Assembly: GCA_916381525.1 (NCBI GenBank)
Contig: CAKAEH010001803.1
Location: 109,168-173,167 of the forward strand
DNA length: 64,000 nt
From: Cercopithifilaria johnstoni
Lineage: Eukaryota > Nematoda > Chromadorea > Rhabditida > Onchocercidae
Direction: 5' to 3'
In this document: piece by piece, positions 20,101-35,100 of the stretch
How the letters are laid out: the number at the start of each line of letters is the position of its first letter
How positions within the stretch are numbered: position 1 is the stretch's first letter
The notes under the pieces: model-generated
Databases searched by the model: none
The model's input: only the letters and a program-made list of their open reading frames with translations
What the model was told of the DNA's origin: nothing
Translations under genes and position numbers: made by a program

Positions 20101-23100
20101 TATTTTGAAATGAACAAATAATTGTCAGTGATAGTTTGCACATATATTTGAATAGCTAAATTAGTTATAATAATAAAACTTAAGCTTAGCATTTAATAAT
20201 GACAAATACTTTTGCAAATATTTCTTATTTTTGATTTTTATCACTACAATAAATAAATTGATGACTACAATAATTTCAATTCAAGTATTGTTTTTTAGAA
20301 TATTAATAATCGTTACATAACATACAACTTTTGATATTACTAAAAATACGTTTACATCTTTCATCTTAAGATTTGATTAATTATAATAATTGTTACTATA
20401 AATACCGTATCAGTAATTAATTCCGGCACAGATCAATAGGTCTGCAATTCATTGCATCTCATGTTAATTGCTTTATTTAACGATAAACAGAAAAAAATTA
20501 AAATAATTTCTTTTGTTTAATATTAATTATATTTTAATTATGATATACCATTTCTTATTCGTTTATGAAACGTAAAAAAGTTTAGTGCTTGAAAAAGTTT
20601 AAGATGATTAGCTTTTATCACTTATTGAAACAAATTATCACCAAAATGTACGTATTCAAAATATAAATAAGTAAAAATTAAAATAAACAACAATTCAAGC
20701 TTTTGAAATAATAAAAATTATTATATTAAATTGTTTTTTGCCTTTCATTTTTTTGAATTACTAATTCTAATTAAGCTGAAATAAAAAATATAATTAAAAT
20801 TGGGATTGTGTTAAATAGAAAAACTTACCAACATTTACTAATTTTCATTGAATGTATCACATCGTTTAAGGGTGACATCATATTTCGTGATTTTCTTTTG
20901 TTTGAAAATTTACAACATTTTTCGTTTGAATGAGCGAAGAAGAGCGACAGATACATGGGTATTTAACGAGTGAGAAGGGATGGATGGGTAGGGTAAGGGG
21001 AAAATTTTAGAAGATACAGGACTGATTTTGTTGATGTTATCTAGTTGACATTTGTGCGAATGATCATGTATTTCCAAGGGTGTGAATATGGGGACTCAAA
21101 TATATTTTCATCCTTCAATCACCGCCACCTGTTCGTAATTAATTAAATTCATCATGAAAATTTATCTACCAATGTTGAAAATGTAAATGCTCATTGGCTA
21201 AACATGGCTTAAATAAAAGAGTTTATCAAAACATTCATATTGATATAAAAAATTATTATTGATAGTATAAGGTGGAAATGATGATAACAAGCAATAATGG
21301 CTTGATTTGATAATGATGATAACACGTAATAATGTAAATGAAAGATTGATGAATGAAAAAAGAAAATATATTGCATCGTTTTTTATTTAATTAAAATTCA
21401 AATTATAATAAGGACTGATTATCAGAAAAACTTTGTTTGTTCCACCGAGTTTTAGTTTAGTTTAGAATCAAAAAGGTTGCTTAATTTGAAATATTCTATA
21501 GATTATTATTCATCAATTATATATTTATGGTAATGAGATCAGTTTTTGCACAAACATTAATTTGAAACTTAAACTCAAAAGAATTTATTTCAATGAAAAA
21601 TTTTGAATTGAGAACTTTTATTTATAAAGCTTTTTCAGAATCTTTATTTAAAAAGTTTGAGATAAAAGTTTTAATTTAAATTTGTAAAACCTTTTTCAGT
21701 CATGGTTTTTACATTGCAGGCGAATATTTCCGGCCTTCAAAGTAAAGCTTTCCGGTTTGGATAAACGTTCCAAGTATATTTTACTAATGGACATTGTACC
21801 GGCTGATGAATGCCGCTACAAATTTCATAATTCTCGATGGATGGTAGCTGGTAAAGCAGATCCGGAAATGCCAAAACGTATGTATATACATCCGGATAGT
21901 CCAGCAACCGGTGAACATTGGATGACAAAGGGAGCGAATTTTCATAAATTGAAATTGACGAATAATATCTCAGACAAGCACGGTTTTGTAAGTTATTAAG
22001 TTTTGAATTTAAAAAGCAAATGGCAACTTTGGACAAAATTTTTCATAATACCATATTTTATCTCATTGGAAATGTAATATTGTTTTAATGCTTTAATTTA
22101 AATTAATTAATAAAATGCAAATATTAAAAAGCTCTGCCAATATTTGCTCAATCATTGAAAAAATTTATCCTAAAAATTTTGTTTCTTCTTTTCTCTCTCT
22201 CTCTCTTTTGAAATTCACTAAGCATTTCCAACAAAGAGCAACAGTCGTTTAATCTGTCCAGGTAAAGATAATTAATTCTAAGCTTTACAAAGGACTTCTG
22301 TGAGAGCTGTTGAAATCATTCATCTCATTCAATTTAAAATTAAATGAAAACGAAAGGTAACTAAATAAACATTTTCAATAAATTATATTTTATGTATTCA
22401 GTATCGTACCATACGATCATTGCTTTTTCATTTATTCAAAAATCATTATCTTGTAAACATAATTTTACTTTATTTCATGAATTGCTGACTTTTCTTTTTA
22501 TATATTATTATCTTAATTTTTTAAATAATATAATAGCTACAGTAATATGTATCATACTACATTCATAACTATATAATAATTAAAAAAATTAATACTTAAT
22601 AAATTTTGATGACAACTTGTAGTTGCCACAATGCAAGTCGTTCGTTTAGTATGAAATTAACTTCTCGTCGAACATTTTCCTTAATGGAGATAATTTAATT
22701 AGTGTGACGAAATGTATGATTGAAAGGAAAAAATTTCTTTCCGATTAGTTCAAATCAATGGAATGTAATGAAACGATCAGAGAATTTTACTCTTAACATT
22801 TCTCTTTTTCAATTCATTTGTTTTCTGTTCATTTAAAATAAAATAAAATAAAATTTGTCAGAATTTTCAATGAAAAAATGGAAATAATGCCATTATTTAT
22901 TCATTTTTATTGTAATTTTAACGCTGAAAAAATTGTAGGAAAAAATGAAAAACTTTAAAATATATTTTAATTTTTGGAGAAAAATTTAACAAAAACAATT
23001 TTGACCTTTTGATTTATTAATTTTATATTTCTTTCACACTTTTACATTTCACAACATTTTACTTTACCTTTATATTTATGATTTATTCAGCTAACTATTT

Positions 23101-26100
23101 TGAAGTGTTGCTATTGTAGTAGACTTTATTTAGTAAGTATTAAAAGTAGAATAACTGTTTAATATTATCCTTCCTCTCTCTCCCTCTCTCTTTCTTTTTC
23201 CCTCCCTCCCTCTTTCTCTCTCTGTCTTAAAATATTGTCAGGAAGTGATTGTTGGAGTCGTCATTTGTAAGTGTTAGTGGTTGTTAGGAAAGGTTTGTAG
23301 GGAATAAAGGGTAGAACAATAGTGACGGCGGGGGGAAGGGAGAAGAAAGTTGAAATCGAGTGGTGTGAACACTTTAAAGCAAAGCACGCCGACAGCAGAA
23401 GCTAACAAGAAAGCTGGAAAGTATGCTAGCAAGCAAGCAAGCAAACTTACCGGTATCTTTTTAAGCTCATCTCATTGTCCTGCGCTGTTCGTCACTCGTA
23501 TCTCAATACAAAAGGGAGCGGAGAAGAGTTTAGTAGCAGATGTGTAAATAGACACCTTACCATTTACTACCATTCGGGTAGCCGATATATCAAACAATTT
23601 CATAGTGTTTTCAAACCCAATCAGACGAAAGTATTATTTAAATTCCTTGCAAAATTACAACACTATTGGATATATTAATTTTAAAAAAATCTCATCAAAA
23701 TTACTAATCAAAATTCTAGAAACAGCAGGAAATTCCGGATAAGAAAATCAGGATAGGAAATTATATCAATTCAACTATCTATTTATTCCTGATAAGATTT
23801 TTCTGGAAAAGAGTAAAGAGAGATTACTGAATAGAGCAAAAGATCGTTTGCAAGAAAAATTATGAATAAAATTTTCGTATTAAAGTTAAGTTTCAAAAAA
23901 GAAAATAACTGCGATTGAAAAAGAAAAAAATTATGAAAATGTTATATTAATTAAAAGATCTAATTTAAATTGGAAGTTTTAAAATTTTTCCTACGAGATA
24001 CAACATTTTTATACCTACTATTTCATCTGTGTGATCAGAACTTATTAAATACATAGTATCAATATCTCTCTCTCTCTCTCTTCTGTTTAAAATGTTGTTT
24101 AAATGATGTTTATTCCAAAAAGGTGTAGCTGTCGTCTTTTCAACGTTTGACTGTAAAGTGGGCTCCCACAATTTATCTATCCTACGGTAATCGGAGGATG
24201 GCATCAACAGATGATGACAAGTATGTGTGTATGTGTATGTATGTATGCGTGTCTGCATTATCTATGTTTATATATGTATACTATGAGAGAGAGATTAATG
24301 GGGCAGAAGAGTGGTCTGCTTGTCCGTCTGTACCTTTCAAAATTTACCGCTATCCCTCCGGCTGTTTCCTGTTTAATATCTTACAAAATCTGTTGAGGTT
24401 TCAGAACGACACGATTTATAATAATGATGACGACGACAATAACAATAACAATGATTATAATAACAATAATAATAATGATAATAATAATAATAATAATAAT
24501 GGAATAGTGATGGAAAGTGCATTATTATTAATTACCTGTGAATATTTTGGCTCAAAAATTTTTTATTACAATCACAGTAATGATAATAACAATGATAGTG
24601 ATAAACGTTAGATAAGTGGAAAAATTTTTTTCAAAAGTTATTGATAAAATAGCATTGTATGCTAAGCAATAAAAAATGGTTAAAAATAGCATAAATAAGC
24701 GGACGAATTTTCAAAAAGATATGATTGAAACAATACTAATATTCTTAAAAATCGCAATTGCACAATTACTATTATCATTATTATCATTATCATTGTTATT
24801 ATTATTACTAATGTTATTATTGTTATAGTTTATTATCATTATAATCGTTATTATTATTAGAAATTTATTATGAAAATTAGAATAAACATGTGAAAAAAAA
24901 TGAGAAAGGTAAGAAAGAAGTGTGTTAAATATGTTAGTTAGAAAATATTTCATTTTATGTATAAAAATAATTTTTTTCACTTTTTCTTCTTTTCCTTCTC
25001 TTTTCCCTTTGTCTCTCTTATTTCTTTTGTTTCTTGTCAAAATGATAGCTAATAGAAAATGGATCATCGATGGTAAATGATGATAGCCTGATTGATCGAA
25101 CAATATTCCGGTTAAGTTGTCCGATTTCTATCGTATCATTATTCATCACAGACATTCCAAACCATTCACTCATTCATCTATTCCTCTCCGAGATTTGCCG
25201 CATCTTTTTTTCCCCAACGTGTGAGATAAAACTAAGGTGGTAGAAGAGAGAAGAAGCGGAACATCTGACGCTTTGGGATATTTCATTTACTACAAGTATT
25301 CACACCCCATGAACAAATTTTCAGGGAAATTAATGCTAATAATTTTTTCTTCTAAAAAATTACTTTTTATTTTTTGAAATAATTTTTAGTTTTTAAAATC
25401 GAATCATTTAGATTAATTAAAGAAATATATTATGTCATTTGACTTTATTTGTTCTCATTCGAAAAAAGAAAATTATGTAAATTAAATTAAAATTTTTCAT
25501 CGAAATTTATTTAATTCAAAATAAAACAATACTTTCTTGAATTTTGTTTTACTTTAATAATGAGCTAATTAATAGGATACGAGAAATTCCAGAATGATAC
25601 TAAGACTAAGCCATTTGTTATATCAATTACATTACCTTGAACTGTAAATTTTTATATCAAACCTTATTGATCTGAAATTCTTAAAACGATTTTTTTTTTC
25701 ATTGTTGTTATCATTGAACAGTAAATATAAACAAAATTAATTACAACTGTATCAACAAATAAATCAGTTAATTTTTATGCGTAAATTGGCAAAAATAAGT
25801 AAATTAAAGAGAAAAAGAGAAAAACATTAATTGTTGAGAGTTTTTATTAGCAAATAAAACTATTTAATAAAAAGTAAAGAAAACAAAGAAAGGGTGGCAA
25901 CAAACAACGTCAACAATCGAGTTTATTTGTATATTTCCTTCTTTTCCTCGTCACATTAGTCAATTTTTTAAAAAAATTTCAAAGAGTTTTTCCTTTTTCA
26001 TTTTTCTTCCTTTTGTTTATTTTATTTCTTTCTTCATTTTGCCCTTCTCAAATAATGAATTAGTTGTCTTACATACGATAGAAATAATTTGATGAAAATT

Positions 26101-29100
26101 TTTGTTTGATGTATAAAGCATTAATGATAATAATGATAACAGTAATGATGATAAGAATGACTAATTAGTTGGCAATTAGTTTTTATTCAGCTAATCAGTT
26201 AATGAGGGATTGCTTGATTTTCAGTATTCCTTATTTTTATTTTAAACATCATTGAATCAATCGAATTTGACAGTAAAAGTTGGTGAAGAATGGAAATTTT
26301 CATTGTATAAAACAAAGCAATTAGTAAAAAGAAAAAAGATTGGAAAATTAAAAATTTGTTAATTTTAATTTTTTTCCAAAAGAATGATTAGTTTATTTAA
26401 ATTTGTTTTTTTTCCTATCACTCAATTTAATGCATTTATTTAACGCTCAATGACTAATTTTCTAATTAAATTTTTTCATTTAATTAGGAAAAAGACAAAA
26501 GAAATCTATGATAAATAATTGTTTTAAAATCAAATTGATTATTTGCTTTCATTTCTTGAAAATCTTTCTTTTGTAAATTTAGAAAAAATTTTAAAATTGT
26601 GAAATTTTGTTTTTTATAACGCATAGAAAGAAGCGAATAATAATAAAGGAAAGTTCAAAACGGCAACAGTCAACTTTGTCGCTGTCATTAAGATGATGGA
26701 AAAACCAATCGGTCCTTATTTCATTTCATTGTTTAAATATTTCTCATTTAATGATATATTATTAGTAAAATTGACAAAACAAAAGAAACAGAATTTAAAA
26801 AATTCTTTTTTAGTAATGTTAAAATTTTAAGAATGCAGAAATTGAAAGAGTGAAATTTTGAAAATTTTAAGAAGAAAATATAGCGACGAAATTCGTTGGA
26901 TTATATTTTTTCGTTGGAATGAAAGTTTTTAATTTTAAAAAAGTTTTAAAGTTTATCTCATTTTTTAGCTTTTTCCTATTTCATTTTTTAACAATGTTCT
27001 GTTTATTCACAAATCTTTCTTCGAAGCTTAATAATGAATTGTTAGAATGAAAAGAAATGGGAATGATGGAACAATTAGGGTCGAATAGGTTGACGAAAGG
27101 TTGCCAAGCGGCTTCAATAGAATCGTTGAATTCAGGACAACGACAGCTGTTGCGTCAATGTATCATAGTAACAAGATGTGGTACATGTTGAAGTGGAGGG
27201 GGAGAATAATTTCTACAGTGACCGCTTTATTATGTCTCATACCATCAATTCCTTGTCCAGGGTTGATTGATAGGTATCATTATGGTACACCTTATCCTTC
27301 CACCTCCCCCCGCTATTCTCATCTCTCGTATCCTCTTTACTACTACTATACTACTCCATAAATCCATTAAGCTTATCTGAGCTTTCAATGCTTTGATGAC
27401 AGCGCGATTTACCCATTTAAAATATAACGAAAAAAATTCTAATAAATAATCGTTTTTGGCTCATTTCACAATAATGCTTCCAAAAGGCAATAGACTTGAA
27501 GCCATTCAATCATTATATTATAAAGAAGCCAAAGTTAATAAGAAAATCGGAAAAGCTATCCCGAATTACTTCCGGAAACTATTGCAGCATTTCATTTAAA
27601 AATATTTTCAATAGGAAGGAAAGGATTATTTAGAATCGGAAGACTCAATGATAAGTTATCGCTGAAAAAAATCTCCCAAAATTAATATTTGATTGCCTTT
27701 CTTATAGACTTATTGAACAGAACCTTTTTAATTGTTTGTCAACAAAAATTCCTGACAGCCATTTTGGATTTATACATTTTTTCTTTCATAAGCGGGACAA
27801 TTTTAACATTCTTTGTATTATTGTTATTTTTTTAACGGTTCAAATATCCGTTAAGCCGTCATTATTATTATTATGATTATTATAGTTGTTATTGTTATCA
27901 TCACTATTGCTATTATCTAAATTATTTAAATTTAACACTAAAATTTTATTCCTCAATCAATAGACCAATATAATTGAAATTATTTGAAGTGTAGCGGAAA
28001 TGGTAGTTAATAGTTGCATCTATGATCAATTTTAAAATTGACTAATTTAATCCATTTATTTCAAACCTCATTCTTTGTCTTCATTTTCCTCTTTTTTCTT
28101 GTTTGAGAAAATTGCTAATGTCAAAGGATAGATATAAATATATAATGCGCTATAGGATGGAAGTAAAATGAAGAGGTGAAATGGGTGGAGAGAAATGGAA
28201 TTGAGGATAAGTTGAGGGTTTTCTGAGAGTGTTAACATTGTCAAAGAATGGTGGTTTCACGAGTTAGAAGATTAATGGAGCAACGAATCTTAAACACCAC
28301 CACTACACAAACAGTTGCTACTAATACTCCTGCTAGTTGATAATTGATAATGATAACGATGATGATGATGGCAATGACAATGATACGATATGTAGTTAAG
28401 TATTACTTCAACTTCAAGGGATAAAGCATTTCTCTTCAATATTTAATTAAAGAAAAAGAGCATTTTTGCAATATTCAATAATAAAAGTTAATATATTAAT
28501 AATTTACGACACCTAACAATACAATATCTGTCATCATAATAGATTGTATCCATTTAAAAGCACAGGAAATTAAAACATAATTGATAAGTATTGCATTGAA
28601 TGGGATTATTTAATGAACCAATAATGAGACTTATGAAATCTTTGGAGGAAATTATCATACAATTTATTTTATACATATGTATTACGTAGGGCGTAGGTAT
28701 TTTAAATAATCAAAAACTCAAATTTCATTTAATATTTAATGGATGAATAAATGAATCAGAAAGGTTAGGTTAGTAATATTCTTGAAAATTTCAAAAGCTA
28801 ATAAATTTTACCCATTGGCTTTTCGTTTTTGACTTTTAAACTTTAACAAAACATTGAATGATAGGAATTTAAATTGTGTGATACAGTAAAGTTAATAATA
28901 ACAAAGAAGTGTTGTTATGGAAGATTTTACAAAGAGAATAACAAATGAAGAGGAATTAATGATGTTAGCTAATTGATTTATGGATTGTAGAATTGAAATT
29001 TGGTAATGAATTTTCGAATCTTTCTTTAGCTAAAAAAAATAAGAGAAATGAATTTATTGGTGAATTATTTGCATGATATCAACATTTAAAACTTATTAGA

Positions 29101-32100
29101 AGATGTTACATAGAAAAAAAGGAATGAAAATAAGAATACTTAAATTGAAAATTAAATTAATTGTAATCAATCATTAATATTCCTAATAATAATTCCATTG
29201 ATGCTTTTGAATGGAATTTCATCCGCATTTTTGCTAATTTATACATGAATATTAATTTATATCTGAAACTCTAATTTATAAATATTATAAAAGCGAAAAA
29301 ATAATTAATTATCACACTTAATTGTTAATATATTGGAAATGAAAATTTTTTCCACGAAATTTGTTGATATCAAAATATAAAATAAAATAACAAATAATAA
29401 AATTTGATAGTAAAAATTAAACGCCAAATTAAATTTTAGCAAAACAAATAGTTTCGTATTTATAAATTTATAGATTTATATCAGAAATAATAAAATGACC
29501 AAATTTATTTTGAATTATCTGAATTTCTACTTTTTCAGACTATTCTAAATTCAATGCACAAGTATCAACCTCGGTTACATGTTGTCCGGTGTGCAGAGCT
29601 TATTAATTTACCGTATTCAACCTTTCGTACATTTGTTTTCAAGGAGACTGAATTTATTGCTGTTACTGCTTATCAAAATGAAAAGGTTGGTTTGTTGCAT
29701 TTGTTATTTTCAAATTAATAAATAAAATTTTTCTCAAAAAAGATTTTAAAATAATTATTTGTTTATATTTTCTCTTTTAATTGTAATTGCTGCCTCTTTT
29801 TTCACAAATTTTCTATTACACAATTAGTCAAATTTATTTTTGGTATTTTTAATTAAAATTAGGATTGACACTTTCTTCTCTATTTTTAATAATTACAAAT
29901 GGCAATCTGTTAAGTTCCATAAATCCTTCTCAATCCATGCATGTGTGTGATAATCTTTTTGATCTGTTGAAAGAAAAATGAAATGATTTTTTCGTTTGTC
30001 GAAAATAGGGCAAATAGCGTCACCGAGCCATTTCTTAATTATCCCTCTAACAATCTTTTTACTTTCCATCCTATTTGGCTTATTTTTAACTATTTTCTCC
30101 TAATTTACCCAATAATTCTTTATCGATTGATTCTATTATTTTATTCTAATGTTTCGTTAATTACTACATTTTTCTATTTCTTAATGTTTCATCAATTGCT
30201 GCATTTTTTCTGCATCAATTGTTATTGTCATCCTTTTAATAGGCATAGATTAAAACAACAAACAATCAACCACCTTGCTGCATATCCTTAATTAATTGTC
30301 TCAGATTACAACAATGCACTAATTATTCTTGTACCACTTTATATTGTTGATAGTAGGACATATACAAATCAGTAATCGAAAATTTTATTACCATAGCTTC
30401 ATATTTAACTACTGTAAGCTTTCTGATTCAAGTACCATAGGCTAATCTGTTTAGTGCAACTAAGCTAATTAGCTGCAATTAATTTGTTGGGCAATAAAAA
30501 ACGAAATATTTTGACTCTCTCAGCTATCCGCGAAAGTAAAATAAGGGAGTATTAAGACATAACCTGAAATTATAGGTCCATAATTTGACATAAAACCTTT
30601 GAATTTAATTACATTAGGATATGATGTGCGCGAAAAAGATCGAAAAAAAAGTATATTAACTCTTCAAAATTATTTTTAGAACCGAAATCAATATAGTTTA
30701 ATTTCAGTATTTTATTACTTTCTTTATTGTTTGTAAAAGACTTATCCATTCATACGGTCAGATAATACCGTAAAAACCATTTTTTTCCATATCCTTTAAT
30801 GTCGTATTCCATCCTTTCTTATTATTACCGATTTTTGTTACTTTTTTCCCTTAATTTTATAATTGATCGTATGCCATACTATCAATACCTTTTTATCTTT
30901 CCCTCAAAAAAATTCGTACTTTAACTTTCTATCACTTACAAAGAAAATTTTTAAAAGCGTAAAATTTCTGCAACTTTCACTAAATGTTATGCATATATCC
31001 CTCGCTTCTCTTTCTTTTTCTTATCTCCTTTTCTAATAATATTTCGCGTTTGATCGTAAAAAGAAACTTAGAAAATGTTGGGTAATTAAATCGTAAAATC
31101 AAATGCCACCAACAATATATCCGATGCTAAGTACCGATTATACATATGTACAGATACAGGTATATACATGTTTATTTACTCATTATATATTTTCAAATGG
31201 TTCAATGACACGGCACCATCCCAATTAATCTTTTTCCCTCTTCCTTTTCTTTTCTTCATCCAACCAAAATACCTTTAGAATTTTCCATTGAAATTAATGT
31301 TGTTACTATTGCTACCATTTCTACTTCTATAATTTGTTGACTAATAATTGCTCCAAATTTTCATGAATAGAAAATAAAATAAAATTTAAGTATCTGTCTT
31401 CACTGAAGAAACAATGATTCAGTTAATTTAATATATCAAGTGCCTTTTTGAATAACAAAAAAGGCGATAATTGATTTGCAAAATTTACGGAATGATTCAG
31501 AAGAGAATATCAATAATGAAGTTAGTAACTACTTCTTCGAGAAAAATTTACTATAACATCTTTGCAATCCTAAGCCATTAATATCTGCAATCCACCAAAA
31601 TTATGCAAGTAAAAACTATGCAAATTATTTTTTTCACTTTCAAAGTAATATTCTAAAAACGGTTATGGTAAATTCTCTCTCTTCCTATACTGTACGGATA
31701 TATAGCAATATATACATTTCACTTACATCTTTTCCTATCTCTTATTTCATTTACTCGTTTTTACGATAATCACTTTTCGAATGAAATATTTTTTGCTTTA
31801 TTTAACAGAAATAAACATTAGCCCACCTTATTTACTGTTGTTTACCTATCGATGATTAATAGAATGAATGGTTATGTACTTCTTTGAATAGTTTATCGTT
31901 GACCGCATCGCAACCGCTCTTCCTTCCTATAAATCCTTAAATCTCACCGCTTTGGTAAACAGGAAGTAACATTTCAGTAGTACTTGAAAGTTTATTATCT
32001 TTAATATTACTTACAGTAAATCTGCATAATATATCAGTTTTGTATCTTTTCAAATTAGAATAATCTTTTTTTCTTCCTTTATAGTTTTTTTCTTCCTTTT

Positions 32101-35100
32101 TCTTTTTCTTTGCATATATCTTTACTAATTATTTAATTTGTAGTAATAGAACGGATTTTTGTTATTAATTTTGATGTGATTAAAATATGTATCCTATTCC
32201 AATCGAATGTTATTCCAATCGCCAATAATGCCCATTGGTTTACCGTATTTTTTCTTTGTTAACATTTCTGACCGTCCCTTTCCGTTTTGTTTTCCTTTTG
32301 ATGCAAAAATTGAGAAATAATTTTCCTAACTGCATAAAATGTAGACCGGTTTTATTGATATCTTTTATTCCACTTTTATTATTCCCAACTTCTTCGTTAC
32401 AATCATTCAACGATGAAAATTATGATAATAATGGCATATTAGTGGTGAGAGATATTCATTTATAATATATAATAATTTTCTAAAAATTCCGTAAACTAAA
32501 AACTGTAATTAGCAAACAATAATAATAAATTTCATTTTTGGATTATGATAAAGGAAAATAAAGTTTGAATATCTTTCCAAAATAACAGACAAACTGATAA
32601 AAGTAGCGACAGCAATGATAAGATTAGGAATAATACAATGATAAAAATATTTTCATATCAGCAATTATGATGATGAATAATAAAAACAATAATAAAATAA
32701 TGTAATGATCAATTTTTTCTATCACTATTATCAATTGATTTGTTTCTGTTTTTATATAAGACCATTTTATATGGAATGAACCAATATCAAAAAGATCGTT
32801 ATTGATATTAAAAATTTATTATTCAACAATAGTATTTATTTGGATAATTGATTTTATGATGCATTTATCATCACTCTAAGAACAATAGTTGTAACAGTGA
32901 TAGTAGTAGCAGTGGTAACGACGGTTAGTTTCTCGTATATATAATAGCAGTGGTAGTAATAATGGTAAGTCAATTTACATTTTATGTATAAGGGTCAAGT
33001 TTATGATGCTGCTATAATTCTTCGTTTACAACATATGTTATCAGCTGCGGAGAATGATTTCATATAATACAGCAATATTCGTCATTTAATCGTATATACT
33101 CTAGCTTAGCCTCAAATTTAAATAGATTTGTGCTTGAAAAATTGTTTCAAAAATTAAAATGTCGAAATGCAAGATTATATTTAAATAACCAATTTAGCTA
33201 TCAGATGAAAAAGTTTAAAGTTAATTTTTCTTATTTTTATCATTTAATCGAATAGAAAATATACAATGGGAATAATATTTGATTTTTGGTATTTTTTGAA
33301 ATCGAAAAAAGTTTTTTCATTTTTTTGTTCTAATCATTTGATTGCTTAATTTACTTCATTGAAGTTTTTGTTTTTTACTTAAATCTTAAATTGGTTTCAA
33401 TCAATCTCATAGCGAAGGAATTAATCAAAACTTCGCAAAAATTTGTTAAAATAAAAAAATTTCATGAATTTTTACAGTTTTGAAAATTTATCGATCTAAA
33501 AGTTTAATTTTTTAAATTTAATTTCTTTGTTTTCTGTACTAATGAATATTTTATGAACAATAGCATTCAAAACATTTAAATTTGATTTTTTCAATAGAAA
33601 TATTTTTATTTGTTTATTCTATTATTTGGGAATAATGTCCGAAGAATGATTTGTCCCAAGACTATGTTGACCTTGTCTATCGGACTGCTGTGGTCACCCA
33701 ATTGCAAAGTCTTTTCTTCCATACCTCTTATCCATCGGCATCTTTGACATACAATAAGAAAGGAAAAAAAACCATCCTTCTTATCTTTCATTATTTCAGC
33801 ATTAACCTTTTCCGATCAGTTAGTATGATGAGTCACCAGAAAAAACTGATTAACGGTTTAATTATCCCATACAATTTTATGTTATTATAATTAGGCTGCC
33901 AATATTTTCACCTATCCATTCTTCATTGATCTAAATTTCTAAAATAGCGAATTATGAAAACGAAAAATTTGATTCATTAAATAAATGATATAACAATTTT
34001 ATGTTGGATGAAAATTGGAGAAAATTATTTAGTTGAATTATTATCATTTCATTGTGAGTTATATTTGACCTTCGTCTGTTACATTTCTTTTTCTATGAGA
34101 GAAAGAAAAAAAAGGAATTTGTAGTAATTCTTCTTATCCGTCACCTTTGCTTCCGATCTTTTGACAAATTTTAGACTCATACTTTTTGGCCATCAAAAAA
34201 TGACGGATTATTTTTAAAAAAAATTCTGCTACTTTCTAAATAATTTTGAAGCCACTTTTTGCAATCAAAAATCAGCTAACACTTTAGTTTTTATTTACAG
34301 TATGTCAAAAAAGCCATTCTTCTGTTCTTCTTTAAATTTTTTTTAATTGTTTGAAAAGAAATATTACTTTCATCATTTTTCAGAATGATAAGTTAATAAC
34401 GCATAACATCTCAACATATACTTTTGTATTTTATAGATGACAAATGATAATTCGTATGTTCACTTGCATTATGCAGATACAGGTTATATCATGATATCAA
34501 CATACGAATATATTATACATGTCATGTATGAGGATATTACCTTATGCAATAAAAACATCTCATATTTTACAACCGTTTCTATTGATGCAAATTGACCTAT
34601 ACGCCAATGGTACGGTAATATGATAGGTAGGGTGGTTTGATGAATTGAAATTGCTAATTGTATTGTTCCTTCTCATTAGTCTCATCTTTTTCACTGTTAA
34701 TAGTAGTACCATTGTCATCATCAGTTATATATTCTTCTGTCCCAAGGGTGCAACACATATACATTCACAAATGTTAAAGCACACTGACATATTCATACTT
34801 TGCCAGTAATTTGCAGCATAGTTTTTTCCATCCCTTTTTACCTTCTGATTGTTAGCTTTTCAATAGTGTTATTCCACTTGGATAACACTGAACGACTGAA
34901 CGAAGCGGGAAGATAAACTTAGAAACTATTTAGAGAAATGAAAGAAAATTAAGCGGAAGATGATCGCATAACGGAGGAAACGGAAATGGAAGAGGCATGC
35001 AAAAGCTTATTGGTTTTAAGACTAAGTAGATGACATGAAATTAGTTAGAAAATAAAGTAAAAGGCTGGCCATCTATTCCCTAACATCATCATTCTTCTCA

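Larger units (their letters stand above)
17190..21719 (+). other. tbx-2 intron 1, 4.5 kb
   Basis: No coding exon was recognised. It contains a CT repeat (18432-18453), a CA repeat (19094-19121) and two TACCGTAT octamers (17562, 20403). The remainder is AT-rich DNA with no evident structure. Confidence 0.75.
21988..29538 (+). other. tbx-2 intron 2, 7.6 kb
   Basis: The largest intron of the window. It contains three CT-rich runs, AGCA tandem units at about 23425-23444, a GTAT repeat at about 24218-24256, opposed AAT and ATT triplet blocks at 24415-24503 and 24761-24860, and degenerate ATT/GAT runs near 26126, 27856 and 28345. Nothing coding was recognised. Confidence 0.75.

Noticed and set aside
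24147..24611. 154-residue asparagine-rich frame, the longest intronic frame
   Set aside because: It is made by the AAT/AAC microsatellite and lacks any recognisable non-repeat domain.
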